A stretch of DNA of 64,000 nt, taken from positions 32,126,804 to 32,190,803 of the forward strand of contig OX235277.1 in NCBI GenBank assembly GCA_944472155.2. Reading direction: 5' to 3'. The position numbers were made by a program, and so were the translations under genes. The DNA is from Trichobilharzia szidati (taxonomy: Eukaryota > Platyhelminthes > Trematoda > Strigeidida > Schistosomatidae). The notes below the pieces were generated by a model that saw only the letters and a list, made by a program, of their open reading frames with translations, was not told the origin of the DNA and made no database searches. Positions within the stretch are counted from its first letter, which is position 1. Each line of letters begins with the position of its first letter. Positions 10,848 through 23,900 of this stretch are shown here, piece by piece.

Positions 10848-13800
10848 CTAACAAGAAGAAATAAAGGATAAGAGGGAATCAGAATAAGTAAGTAGCATCA
10901 ATAGTGAGATTTACAAAAACGAACGGCAACTCAGTATAAATGTATATATATTTATGGATGATTATTGAGTCAACAAAATGAATCTTATAAATCTTGATAA
11001 TTTTATTCTATACCTCCTCAATGTTATCATCTATATGGTTCATTGACTTAGAAATTGATTTTTATTCAGTGGGTCCTCTGAGTTCAAACAGTGAAGAGTA
11101 TCTCCCTCAAGGTACACAACTAGGTGATAATTTTGTAACACAATTTAACTAAATACGTACTTTTGATGATTCCTCATCAGACTTTACAATTACGTAGTAG
11201 AGTTACTGATCATAGACGATATTTGAAACCAATGTCGTTGGCAGAATTAAAGTCCAGGCATACGAGCATAATAATAATAAATTCATGCAAGTGTTTATGT
11301 AAAATCTATGAAGTCATAGTTATAAACGTGTATACTTGTCGGGGAAGAGGAAATAACTACTGTATCATAGCGATTACATAATAGTGTTTGGTTTTGTGAT
11401 GAATCGTGAAACTAATATTAAAATATGCAATAATAGCACGGCATGAAATTGGTAATAAAGTTAACAGTACACATAAAAATAGTATTTACAGTTATCCAAT
11501 GTCACAGGGAAATAAGAACTGTTCTACGTTGGGGGTGAAGGAAAAGGGAGGAAGAGGGACTGAAATATTTCAAGGCAACCGCCTCGGCGATACTCAGTGA
11601 TTGATGGTGTACAAACCTAGAGAAGCAAAGTGGTACGTGATATCAAATTATAAAGGCTGAATTCTTTTCAATGTTATGCTGCGTAACCACTAGGTACGCT
11701 AATAGGGAACTGCTGATTGACCCTAAGATTTCAAACATGATGGTGAGACACCGTATGTTTTAGCTATTTTTTCTTCAAGTTTTTTTAAATTCCTTTACGT
11801 TCCCGGTGGAACATAGGGTTTCAAGCTAGAGGCTTGAAGTTTCGGTACCAGTGGTGTTTATTTTTACGGGAAGGGGTTGCTAGCCTCATGCCCAACCTCC
11901 CCTCTTGACCAGTCTTATTACGGGCTCAACGAGGTAAAGGAGTGCGTCGGCCAAGGACCGAATCATGGATCACATGCGGGGTAGGCGAGTATCCTACCGC
12001 TGTGGCACTGACGCACTTTAAAGAGTTTCAATGCCAGTAATTCAGTAGTTGCATCTCCTTTGAATGACAAATTATAAGGAAATCTTTCTTCTGCACCGTT
12101 TGTTTGCATGCATTTCTCTGTCTGTTCTCATCATAGACACTAACAAATTTTTCTAAATATTCGTTCTCATATAAGTAAGTTTTCCATTTTCCGGAACGTC
12201 TGTTGTACAGACTTTTCTAGCACGAAATATTAGAATACTGATGAGATTTCATTCGTATGCAGGATGAACACACGAACTGAAATGAGTGTATGGGCCAACT
12301 CATGACTTCTTCCGGAAAATGACTGCCTTCGCTCCACACAGATCAGATATCTAGAAAAGATTAACCACACGAAACTCTGGAAATGAACCAATCGTCCGAC
12401 AAATATGTCAAGGAAAACGGGGATGGACCGGGCACGCTCTGAGGAGACCGAGTGCCAAAACCCTCGAGTGGAACCCAAATGGAAAACAACGAGTTTGGTA
12501 TGAGTCCGAGGGTGACATAAAGGAGATTATGTGTGAAGATGGGAGAATATGAGCAATCGCACGGCCAGATGAAGATGACTTCAAAAAACAGAATGAAATG
12601 AAGATATGCTTTTGAATCCCTATATTACACTCAAAACATATATACATTATTTAACCTACTTAAGGTATATACTTAATGAGTGTCAAAATCGAGATCTACC
12701 ATGAAATCTATCGGCCTACCGCAGAGTTAACAACAGCCACAGTTGTGCGGTTACAGTTTTGAAACTAGCTCTGAATGCAGTGGTTTGGACGGGTCAAGTG
12801 GTAACAACATCTGTCATCATAATATGTTTAGTGTGGCGTTTTGCAAGTTGTACGCATTTGAAGGTGATTTGACGAGTACCGTTAAATTTTCAGGTCTGAA
12901 CACTCATTATTATCAGTCAGAAAACCAGGGAGAACTGGGCACCTGTTTCGTCCTCGTTCGGGGCTCCTCAGAAGTGTGCACCTATGACACTAAGGAGGAT
13001 CGTACCTTGGACCTTCGGGATATGAGGCGAGTTCGCTGTCTATTCAGCGACTGGGAGGGAATCTAATAGCTCACTAATTCTAATCTCTGTCAGTTAGCGA
13101 TATATAGCACGACTGACAGCCAATGTCCTTGGTAAGTTTCTGTCCTTATACCCAACTTGGTGGACTTCTCCAGACCACTTACCATTTTCGCTTGGTAATA
13201 CAATTAAAAGCATTAGAACTTACGAAAAAATTCGTTTATTTCAGCTTTTACTTCTTCCAGTTCACTTTGTGCTTGTTCTATTAGAGACATTGGATCTAAC
13301 GGTGTTGACTGATGATTGGTTGTTTCACTGTTATCTGAATTCTCAGTATTATCATCTGCTATTTTAACAGGTATTGATGATGGAACTTCATCATTGTGAT
13401 GATTAGGTTTATCAGAAGAAGAATTGAACGGTTGTGCCTGTTGCTCATACCTTTGATCTTGTTGCTTATGATGACGATCGTGATGGTTGTCATTTCCACC
13501 AAACGAGGATGAAGTGACAGGATGTACCTTGAGATGAATTATTTAAAGGAATTATATAATATATATGAGATTGTAGAATGATACCGACTGAGAAGACTAA
13601 CTTTCTGCTGACCCCTTTTCTTTTATTTGACATAACAAGAAAACGTATTATCTACCAGTGGATGTAATCCGGTTGTTATTGTTAGACTATCAACTAATAC
13701 TCCACGATCTATCTAACCTAAATATCAGGCAAATAACCAATCAAATTTCAGCATGTTTACTAAACGCCCACTGCTCTGTGTATGTTGCTATGGGATTACT

Positions 13801-16800
13801 TCGCATGATACTATTTGCATATTATATATGTAATCATCTCACGCTTACTTGGTTAGAATACACTTTTCAGTATCATTTCAATAATTAACTGGTGCAGAGA
13901 AAATCCACTAAGCACTTTGTAGAACGTTAATTATTGTTGTTAACACATATCATTGTAAATATTTAGGGACAACAAAACATGTTCTAGATTATGCTCATCA
14001 TTATACATCATAGCCAGTAGAGGTGAGTGACAGTATGACTAAGACAAAACCAATATAGTGTTCATTAGCGGTAGATAAACGATATGGATTTCATTGATGC
14101 CCAAGATAATAAAAAAACAAAACAAAAGAAACAATTAAACAACGACTAGTAATAACAGAAATCAATGACTGAAAGCAATTCGTAGAAGTAATCGAATAAA
14201 CACATGAACAAAAACAGGGACAAAACAAAATGAGTAAATACTTCAGATTCCACTAATTCTATGACTGTCTCAGCTTCGACAATGAACTTTGCACGGAAAT
14301 GCGGCAATTCCATTTGCCATACTTCACGCAGTACTTAAAGGTGGAGAAAAGATAGAACGAAGAAATTCAAAATAACTATAATAAGCATAAATATGGGGAA
14401 GGAAGAACAGTAACATTAAAAAATATGAAGACTTGATGTATACGGAAGATTACACAGAGTGATTTGCAATCAGTCCTAAATGAGCGTAACAGACATAGGG
14501 TGTTTAGTTAATTTCGATCTGGTTAGCCAGCAATACTGGTTAGTGTGAGTGGAACATACAACTACTCATTTCAAACAATTAGTGGTACATAGTGTCCATG
14601 CAATTGTGAATGCATCTGTGACATGGAGAACGGTTTTGATTTTACAGTTTACAACTTGCAGGCACTTCCACCAAGTTCAAGGAAGAGATGTCAAAGGAAA
14701 ATAGAAATTCCAGTTAACGGAGTTACTTGCAAGACGTAACTTTGATTGTGTCAAAGATCTATTTACTAGTTTAAAAAAATACTAAAAACTAGACAGGTGT
14801 TTCATCTTAGGTGAGGACTCTTACGGGGTGCGCACATTCATGAAGGTGTGGGGACATAAAATCAACACAATTAGGGTGACAGGATGGACACTTCTTTATT
14901 TAGCCAAATGGGCAGAAATTCAATGACTTGTTGTTTTTTAATTCTCTCAATTTTTAATATGGAGCAGTGACATCACTGTCCTTGCACACTCTTTCTGATG
15001 AATCCTATAGACCATAGACAACTGAATTAATTTATTCTTTCGCATCAGTCCATTACACACAAAACACTGTACTGTATACATCCTCCACATGAAATGTGAT
15101 TGTGTTAATGAATAAATAACTAACCAGTTGAAAGATATGAAGGCCAATCTGCATATAAGCTAAAGTATTTCGAGCTATACAGTTCATCATTTTCAAAGAA
15201 GCCAAAGAGCGTCAGCTGATACTAGTTACTAATAATTAATCTACCTCAGCTTGGTAACTAGTTACAGCATAGATTCCAAATAATTTAATAATTTGTGATC
15301 AGCAAAGTTCACCAAATGCTATAGGAGTGAAGAAATTTGTTGATAACATTGAGTCATCGGGTGCTAGGTGCAGAATTATTGCATTCCAGGTGAGTGGCTA
15401 AACAGTAACGTCTAGGCGTCGTAACAACTAGAACAGTCCAGGTAAAATCACACTAAAGGTGATCACGAGAATTAAAGTGTACTCAAAACATTGTTATCCA
15501 GTTATCAATATTGCATCACACTATGTTATGTAACAAAAAACTTATTCAATATGAAACTAATCATTATAGCAGACTGACGTAATCCTTTTATAACCTGGCA
15601 TCAAAACTAAACAAACGCTAATTAAGGTGTACAGTGATCTAAAAGAAAACGAAAATATGCTAATAAAATCACTAAAGATCGCTGCAACAAGAGAAGAAGA
15701 AATGACAACCAAATAACTGAGAAATCAATATGGAAGTTTACAAAACCGTCCAGGAATTCAAGTTGTAAATAAAAAATCTGACATTAAAAGATGAAGTATA
15801 CAATAGGAAGGTATCTGCCTAGTGATGATTGGTTCTGTTACATATCACTTAGGTGTTTGCAACCATACCTTCCAAACATACGGTGAATGTCAGCCACAAG
15901 AATTACATTTCCCAACACGCCTTAGACAATAGCACACCTAACAGAAAGATGTGATTTTTTAGTCTGAACATCTTTAATTTCGCTTTACAAACCTAATCAC
16001 ATTTCATTTTGACGTTAATTTTCAATTTCCCGCTGATTGATTATGTTGGAGACAAATGTCTGGTTTCTGTGTTGACATGTCGGCTTCTAGAATGGATCCT
16101 TAAACGAAGTGTAAGGACAACGCAAAAGTTATTTTAGTTGGTGGTATCTGATAGTGGAATCCAGAGTGTGCACTTCGTCTTGTTTGGGAATAGTGGTCAT
16201 CTGGATGTATCTGTGTTACCAATGAGTGACGGTGTTTGAGACGGTAGGTGCAGGATCCGAGTCTCACTGGGGACATTAATCAATAACATCACTAACTCAC
16301 TGAGAATGCAGGTAACTCCAGATGACCAGTAGTTCTAAATGGGGACAAATGCTCATCTTGGATTCCACGACCAGTCACCACTAATCAAAATAACCAATCA
16401 CACTTCAATGAAAATTGTTCTTTCAGGAGAATACAGACTAAGCAAGTGTAATACAACATCACCCACGTATGTATTTGAAGTAATAAAGATTTACAGCTTC
16501 GTTGAATAATTCACAATCTATTTTCACTCAACACTCCATGATAAAACTCTCTCGTATGTCAGTTTCTACTAACAAAGATGCTAACGGTGAAATTCATAGC
16601 ACTTCGTGGGACTGACCAAGTAACTGAGTTTCAACATAGAGCTTTGCACAAAAGTTGAGCAGTTCAACTCACCACACTCTTTGTAGTCCACAAAAGTAGG
16701 GAAAAGGAAGAAAAAAGATATTTAAAAGAACTGTAAGAAGCAGGAATATACCGGAAAAACATGACCATTTAGCGGATATGCGAAGGCACACAGAGTGAAT

Positions 16801-19800
16801 GCATCTACACCACTGAAAACGATTTTACGCCATATCACCAGCAGTCCTCCAGTCATTGAATCTTGGCAACTCAAGGACCAGAGGACAACCAGGTAGTCTA
16901 CACCTCTCTCTACATGGCTCGAACTAACTTTCAAAGATTTTATGCATTGATGATGCAAGCGCAAAAAATGAGAGGGCTAGGTGGTGGAAGAAAGAGATTT
17001 AAGATGGCGATTTCAGTTCAAGGCTCATTCATATCCCTGTATACCAAGGACATGAAAAATAGAAATCAATCCAACTCACCTTAATAGGTATCGGTTCACT
17101 AGCATTTTCATAGTACGATTGTTTTTTACGAGGAATATCCTCTTCACTACAATTAGTCGACGAATGATTTACCACTTGACCATTGTTATTCAAGTTATTT
17201 GTTATTTTATTACGCAGATTTAGATTTTCAGATGAATAATTTGGAACAGATCGTAAATTTGGTGAGCTATTTAACTATAAATGGAAAGGAAAGAAAAGAA
17301 ATGTAGAAGAACTGGTTACGGGGATAGAGAAAAAACTGTACTAATAACGACTTATCATCAATAGAGTTAGACAGTGTTCTAATTCAAAAAATCCACACAG
17401 CTGTGGTCAAATACAATGACGAAGGAGCTAAAATTTCAAATATGAAGAACTCAAAAAAACAATACAGTCAAACAAACATTATTTGCTGTAGTCAGGCTAT
17501 ACCAAGAGCTGTATGTTGGTGTTGTAGAAGGTAAGGGAAATGCCGATAATGTCACTTGATTATATCAGTTGGTAACGAAACATATGAATTTACATACTGA
17601 GCATAGTGATAAATTACGTAATCTAAAGACAGTACGTGATCAGTATCGCTCACAAATGAATACCACAAAAATTTACTAGAGCTTGGAAACAGGAACATTG
17701 TTAGAGAGAGAGAGAGAGAGTAAGCGATTCAGAATATTTATAAAGTATTGATCTAATGTTAGGAGTTTCAAAGGAAAGAATAAGGAGAAAGCAAAAACCA
17801 AATGTAACAAAAATATTCATTCAGACATCTATAAAACACAAAATAATTGAGCAAAGAATATCCTTTTCGATAATTTCCTCTTCTGCCTCTACAATTATAT
17901 ATATGTTTATACACAGGATATTCTTGAGTAGTAGTCAATAACAATGTTAGTGTTTTTGAAATAATATCGGTTTGTTAAGTAAGATCAGTGGAATTACAGT
18001 TCATTAAAGATGCCTAATTTATATCAATAATAAAAATATAGTAGCAAATAAAATATCAACTAAAATTAAGGAAATTTCTCGTCGGATTCCCGAACATCAC
18101 CCTGTGTGGTTAGGTCGTAGCGCTATTCGATCTCATTTTGTGGATACAGAACACAATATTGATGTCCACCAGGCTTTCAAAGTTATTTACCGCATACCAA
18201 CAAATCTTAACTTCGCCTTAAGAGTTCGACTACTAAATACTGCTGAGGCCGTTGGGATCCACATTAAGAAATCTAATTAATGTATCCAAAAGAAGCTAGT
18301 TCAGACATTGTCCTTACTAAGACCAACTAGGTTCGAATGATCCTCATTTTTTTTGTAGGAATTCCCTTAATTTTAGTTGGTATTCTATTTGCTATTATAT
18401 TATTATTATTTAAGCATCTTTAATGAACTGTAATTCCATTGATCTTACTTAACAAACCGGTATTATTTCAAAAACACTAATATTGTTATTGACTACTATT
18501 CAAGAATATCCTGTGTATAAACATATATATATAATTGTAGAGGAAATTACCGAAAAGGACATTCTTTGCTCAATTATTCTGTTTTTTAATAACCAAATGA
18601 TCAGTATGGATTACAAACAGAATTACTGTACGAGTTATAAAAAGAGGAAAGATTAGGGCCACGTTAGTGGAAGAGATTGTATAAACCGCTTCTGTATACA
18701 CAGTTCATAGTTTTCCTTGTGGTTAACCAGAGCTTCTGAAGTGAACAGAGTACGCAACTTGATACCCTTAGGACGATTTTGTATATCTATTGACGGAAGC
18801 GATTCATCTAATCCTTTCCATGGCTTTTGTTACCAAATTCATACGAAAAGTCGACCTTTTACAACACTATATAGAACTGTACAGCTTTTAAGAGGAGTTA
18901 AGAAAAGAATATTATCTGCTAACCTATGTCACACGGGTGTTTTTTGTACTTTAAAGCTACAGTGATAAATGGTGTTAGGTCAATTTTGTTCCCTTTTCAA
19001 ATAAGGTTTTTAAGCCTTTCATATTTTTGTAAGGATTGTTGATAACAGTCAACTATCTCAGAATATTCTGTATAAGTATAAACTTTTATTGTTTTGAGTT
19101 AAGTTAACTGACATCTACAATCAACAACAAAAAACACCCACTTAAGATATAGATCTTCCTTAATCATTCAGTTGCCTAGTCTTCTTGAAAGACTGACTGG
19201 TGACCTGTTTGAATGAGGTGATCTAATATAAAACTGTTAATGAGTTTAACTGCAGCTTTATTTAGCCACACCGGTTGATGTTCCCGAAAACGACAATTTA
19301 AGTTCCTTAGAGCAAAGGTTTCACAGAAACAGTTGAATTGATAGACACAATTAGAGGTGGCTGTTAGTCTAGGTGCTTCGTTTTCTAGCTTCGGAATCAC
19401 AACTTGCGGTTTGGAAAATCTGAATTGCAGCTCACTCGCGGTATTGCTACTCTGGCCTGTTGTGAAACCTATATATTCTCTATTATTTTTCTTAATTTAT
19501 CTGATGTTCAGTTTCATATTACATTTTTCTATGCATATTATCATTAACAAATGTTTCTGAACTGTCATCTGTTAGCATAACTGACTGACTGCTTTCAACG
19601 TAGAACTTTGCACAGGTGTGCAGCAGTTTCAGTTGCCACTATCCCTTCATGTAGTACATAAAGCAAGAGAAGAGAGTAAGAGAGATGATAAACAGAAATA
19701 TGAGGCAAAAAGTATAGTAATAAGGAAAAACAATATAATTTTATTGGATATTATAAATCACAAGAAGTGGACGCATCTGTGCCAAACATTGAGAACGATT

Positions 19801-20854
19801 TTGATCCATATCACCAATTGTCTCCAGTCATTGGTTTTACGATCCCGAGGATCCCAACCGGGGAATCTACATCTTCCTATATGGCTTAGATTAACCGTTG
19901 TGGATTCCATTGACTGATAAAGTCATGTTTTAATTTGACCACTACTGACTCTTACAGCCTGATCCAATGTCAGTCAGCTAACATTGCCCGTCGAGGAAGG
20001 CGATGGCTAGGAATGCATGCGTAACACATGTCCTAACCATCTCAATTAATATAGTTTCTCGGCCCCATCGATTGATTTTCTCTCCTTACCCGGCACTCGA
20101 TCGATGCCTTACCTCGATATTGATCACCCTATTATACCACCTAACACGGGAGATAGAACCTATGATCAAAGACAGCTAGGCTTTTCGTATCTTCCGCTTT
20201 CAATGACGATGCCCCACATTGATATAAGAATAAAACCTGTGCACTGTGGTAGTGTAATTCCATTATGGGTAAATTTTGTTTTGATAAAGTCTCACAGTGT
20301 TATACAGTAATGTTTACTGATGACGTTTCGAGCAAAATTTATTGCTCATAATCATATCAAGGTAATCACACGACTTCCTAAATTCATTTATATAGTTCCA
20401 TTGTTTTTCACTTGATTTGATTGGTAGTATTATTTTCCATATTTCAGGTATGAGTGATGATTCATTCCTATTGCATGTGTTGGGTGTAGATTCGATGAAC
20501 AAAGATTCAGTAATCAAACTCTCTCTACACCTACCTAGATTACTTTTTAGAATTTTAACCCTCTCCCACCCTATTGTGTTGTTGTGTGCTAATGCATGCA
20601 TTGCAATTGCCGAGCTTTTTTCTAAATTACTTATCTTCTCGGGGTCAACCATTCTTACCTTAGCTAAATTCTTATGTTCTGACAATCTGACTACCCCTGA
20701 CCTACTAGTTTGACCTATGTAGTTGACCTCACAGTCATTGCAGGGTATTTTGTAAATTATATTATTTTGTCTAATTGGGTCACCGGGGTCCTTTAACCTA
20801 CAAAGCTTGTCCCTGAGTGAGTTTGTAGGTTTAAATGCCACCCTAATTCCTGGT

Positions 20855-20907
<53 letters not shown>

Positions 20908-23900
20908 CCATACGAATGCTGTCAACTAAATAAATGAATGGTCAAGCATATTGTTTGCGTTTACATAAAATAACAGTAAAAGTATTAGTAGCATTCTTAA
21001 GATGAATGCACAAACGTATTCTCACGTTAAAACAAACATCATCAGTTGCAGTGGATGACTCGTGATTTAAGAATGTTAAGCCTTTTTGATATTGACAGAA
21101 ATTTGAATAACCACTATTAACTATCACATTGAATACAATCCTTTTCAGCTCCTACCTGCTCTAACTCACTCTAACACTAACACAAACACGGCTACATAAA
21201 TACACAAGTCATTCAAATATACGTAACCGCAATTATTTCAGGCTCACTGAGAGAATTTGTCAACTTTAAAATTTATGATAGTAATAATAATAATAATAAT
21301 AGCTATCATAATATAATGACAGTAACGACAACATAATATAATAATATAGTAGGTCATTACTTCAGAAAAGAGATTGTCATTCGCCATTGAAATTACAGGT
21401 AGATACATATACGACTAAATTTCAAGTGTGTGTGTGCGTGTACGTGACAAATAGATAAACAGAGATACAAGTTGTACAAGACGTATCTTGGATTTTTTTA
21501 GGCTGACTTATCTGTAAGATACAAGTTTAATAATAATAAAATATGTGATCAACAGTTCAGCATTAGACAACCAAGCCCAAACAGGCCACAAAGGTAGCAC
21601 AGAAGAATCCTTTTCTTTCATCTACAGGGTAGCAAACCAATTGTCAAAGGCCTAAAGGATACTGAATACTTCTAAAACATCAAAAGACATTGTAATTCAT
21701 TCTAAACAACCAGGGTTCTGTGTACAAAAGTAACAAGCCTAGACGCTATTGCTATCGTAATTCTGTATTATTTTTCTTAATTTATCTGATATTCAGTTTA
21801 GTGCTCTTTTGCTGCATATTATCACAGATGCTTTCGAACTGTAATCTACTGATACTATTGATTCAGTGTTACGTAAAACTTTAATGTTGTCGATAACAAT
21901 AATTCTTTAATTATTATGGGCACACAACTGCTGAAAATGATAGAGGAGAAATAAAGTATAATTATATTTCAATAGTTTACACACAATGATAAGTTTTGTT
22001 ATTGGTAATATTTCGAGCAAAATTACTGCCCGTGTTCACATCACTGTTGGAAGTGTTTGAAGTTATCGAAAAAAATATTCTTTATTCACTAATCTCAGTC
22101 TTTCAAGAACTTCGAAGCGTTGATCGAATTAGTATGTATGACTGTTGTCAAGGCAATGCCAAAAACACCAGTTTTGTTGCTACTTATACTTATACATTTA
22201 TCTCATCTCACCTACATTTTACTTTGATAAGAAAGAGGGGGCAGGCACAAAATACACTGTGTACTAAACACAAATGCAGCAATACAAACGAACTTAACAT
22301 TAAATGGTCGGAAAAATTGACTGAATGGTTAAAGTGCACAAGTTAAAAAAAATGGAATGCAGCCATGAAGTAATTTTTGCCAAACTCGAGGACCTTAGTC
22401 TCTATGATGATGTACAAGGTTGTAAATTTCCATAGGCGAAGAGTTGGCGCACAGAGAGAAAAATAACTAAGTCTCCAGGGTTTGTTCACTTTCAGTCATT
22501 CTTTAACTGATTTTAGATAATGACAGGACTTAGAACAAAAGAGAAACTCTGGTAGTTGTTTAAGAGGAATCCAATCTGTTGTAGGCGTACCACAACAGAC
22601 GAATAATAACCAGTGAGATGGTAGGTTTCAAAGTAAAATTTGGCGTCAAAATATATACGCGCATAACTCAATCTGTCCGCAGGTGTGCAAGTCAGGCTGC
22701 ACGTTAATTTTCATCACCTGACGTGAAGACCAGATCCATAGTCGTCTACTAATTGAAAATTGTCGAGGTATTATTCTTGGTACATACGGTAAATTTGATG
22801 TAGCTGCGTTCTCTGAGCTGGATGGTTTACTTGTGAAGCTTTTATTGCCTTACCAAGCAACATCTTCAGTTTACTCTATGTAAAATCTATGTAAATTAGA
22901 GTAAAGCCTGAAAAAGATCTAATTGAAAACAATATTGTTCGCTTATATGTCTTGTTTTAACTGTTTACCTGAAGTCCTGTCTTCGCTTTACATAGACCTT
23001 AAAATATGAAGGATATATGAGTAACATCATTTCATTACTCTGAAATAGTATTGCACTAAATAAACACAAATAGATCTTTCGTAATTCACATTAAAGTCAT
23101 TACTTTCCACTGAACCGTATAAAAAGCAATGCATGTTTTAAATATGCTAACTTATACAACACATCTACTATTAGTTTACATTTATTTAACAATTTAATGA
23201 AAACTGCAAAAAAAAAAACAGGATAATATTGACACACAACTAAAGATCTTACTATGACTGCTTTTTCGCTTTACTAATACTGAACTTAGAATTGACTCAT
23301 TATCAACTTATCGGACATTTGCAGGTTTAATCACGAGCTGATATCAGTTAGAGAAGCATTACAAAACTAGGGAGTACTCAACAGTTGTTTCGTCTTGGTC
23401 TGGGAATCCTCATCAGCACGTGCAAGCCGCGGACCCAATATCTTCCAGTTACATGGCGGGACCGTAGACTATTCAGCCACTGGAATCCGATTCAAAAGCC
23501 CATGGATTCCAACTTCTGCCAATAGGCGGGATTTAGCGCAATCGCAATCATCGAGCAACTGTTTTCTTACCTGACTTGGTGGACGCCGCTGGTTATTTCG
23601 CTGATCAAGTCTTCTGGTCTAAGATTAGTTTAGACTTTTAAGAACAACGGACTACCAGTATTATTCTCTATTATTTGTACAATATTAACCTCAACACATT
23701 AATTTGGGACTGAATAGACTAAGCCATCCTTTTAACTCATAAATTATTACTGTGAATTATAATAGTGGACGCAAATGCGTGTAGTAGTGAACATAATTTG
23801 GAGTTCAGGTGGATGCATTTTGTTCTCTGGACTGGATTTTCTAATTGCAAGGCTTTCATTGCCTTTCTAGATAACATCTTTACCAGTAACTTCAATATCA

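Larger units (their letters stand above)
20220..20930 (-). mobile_element. Penelope-like element, 3' part
   Basis: Contains a GIY-YIG frame (next entry), a 3' terminus at about 20220-20350 shared with the PLE at 24975-26010 (tgttatacagtaatgtttac segment), and an AT microsatellite at its 5' truncation point (20858-20907). The terminus has a perfect 6-bp hairpin (GAGCAA/TTGCTC, 20347-20330 minus strand) directly followed by GAAACGTC. It lies in intron 1, same orientation as the BAG3-like gene. Confidence 0.75.

Noticed and set aside
20314..20925. 203-aa protein with an N-terminal (YI)n stretch
   Set aside because: The YI repeat is translated AT microsatellite; only the GIY-YIG part from KPGI onward is real.
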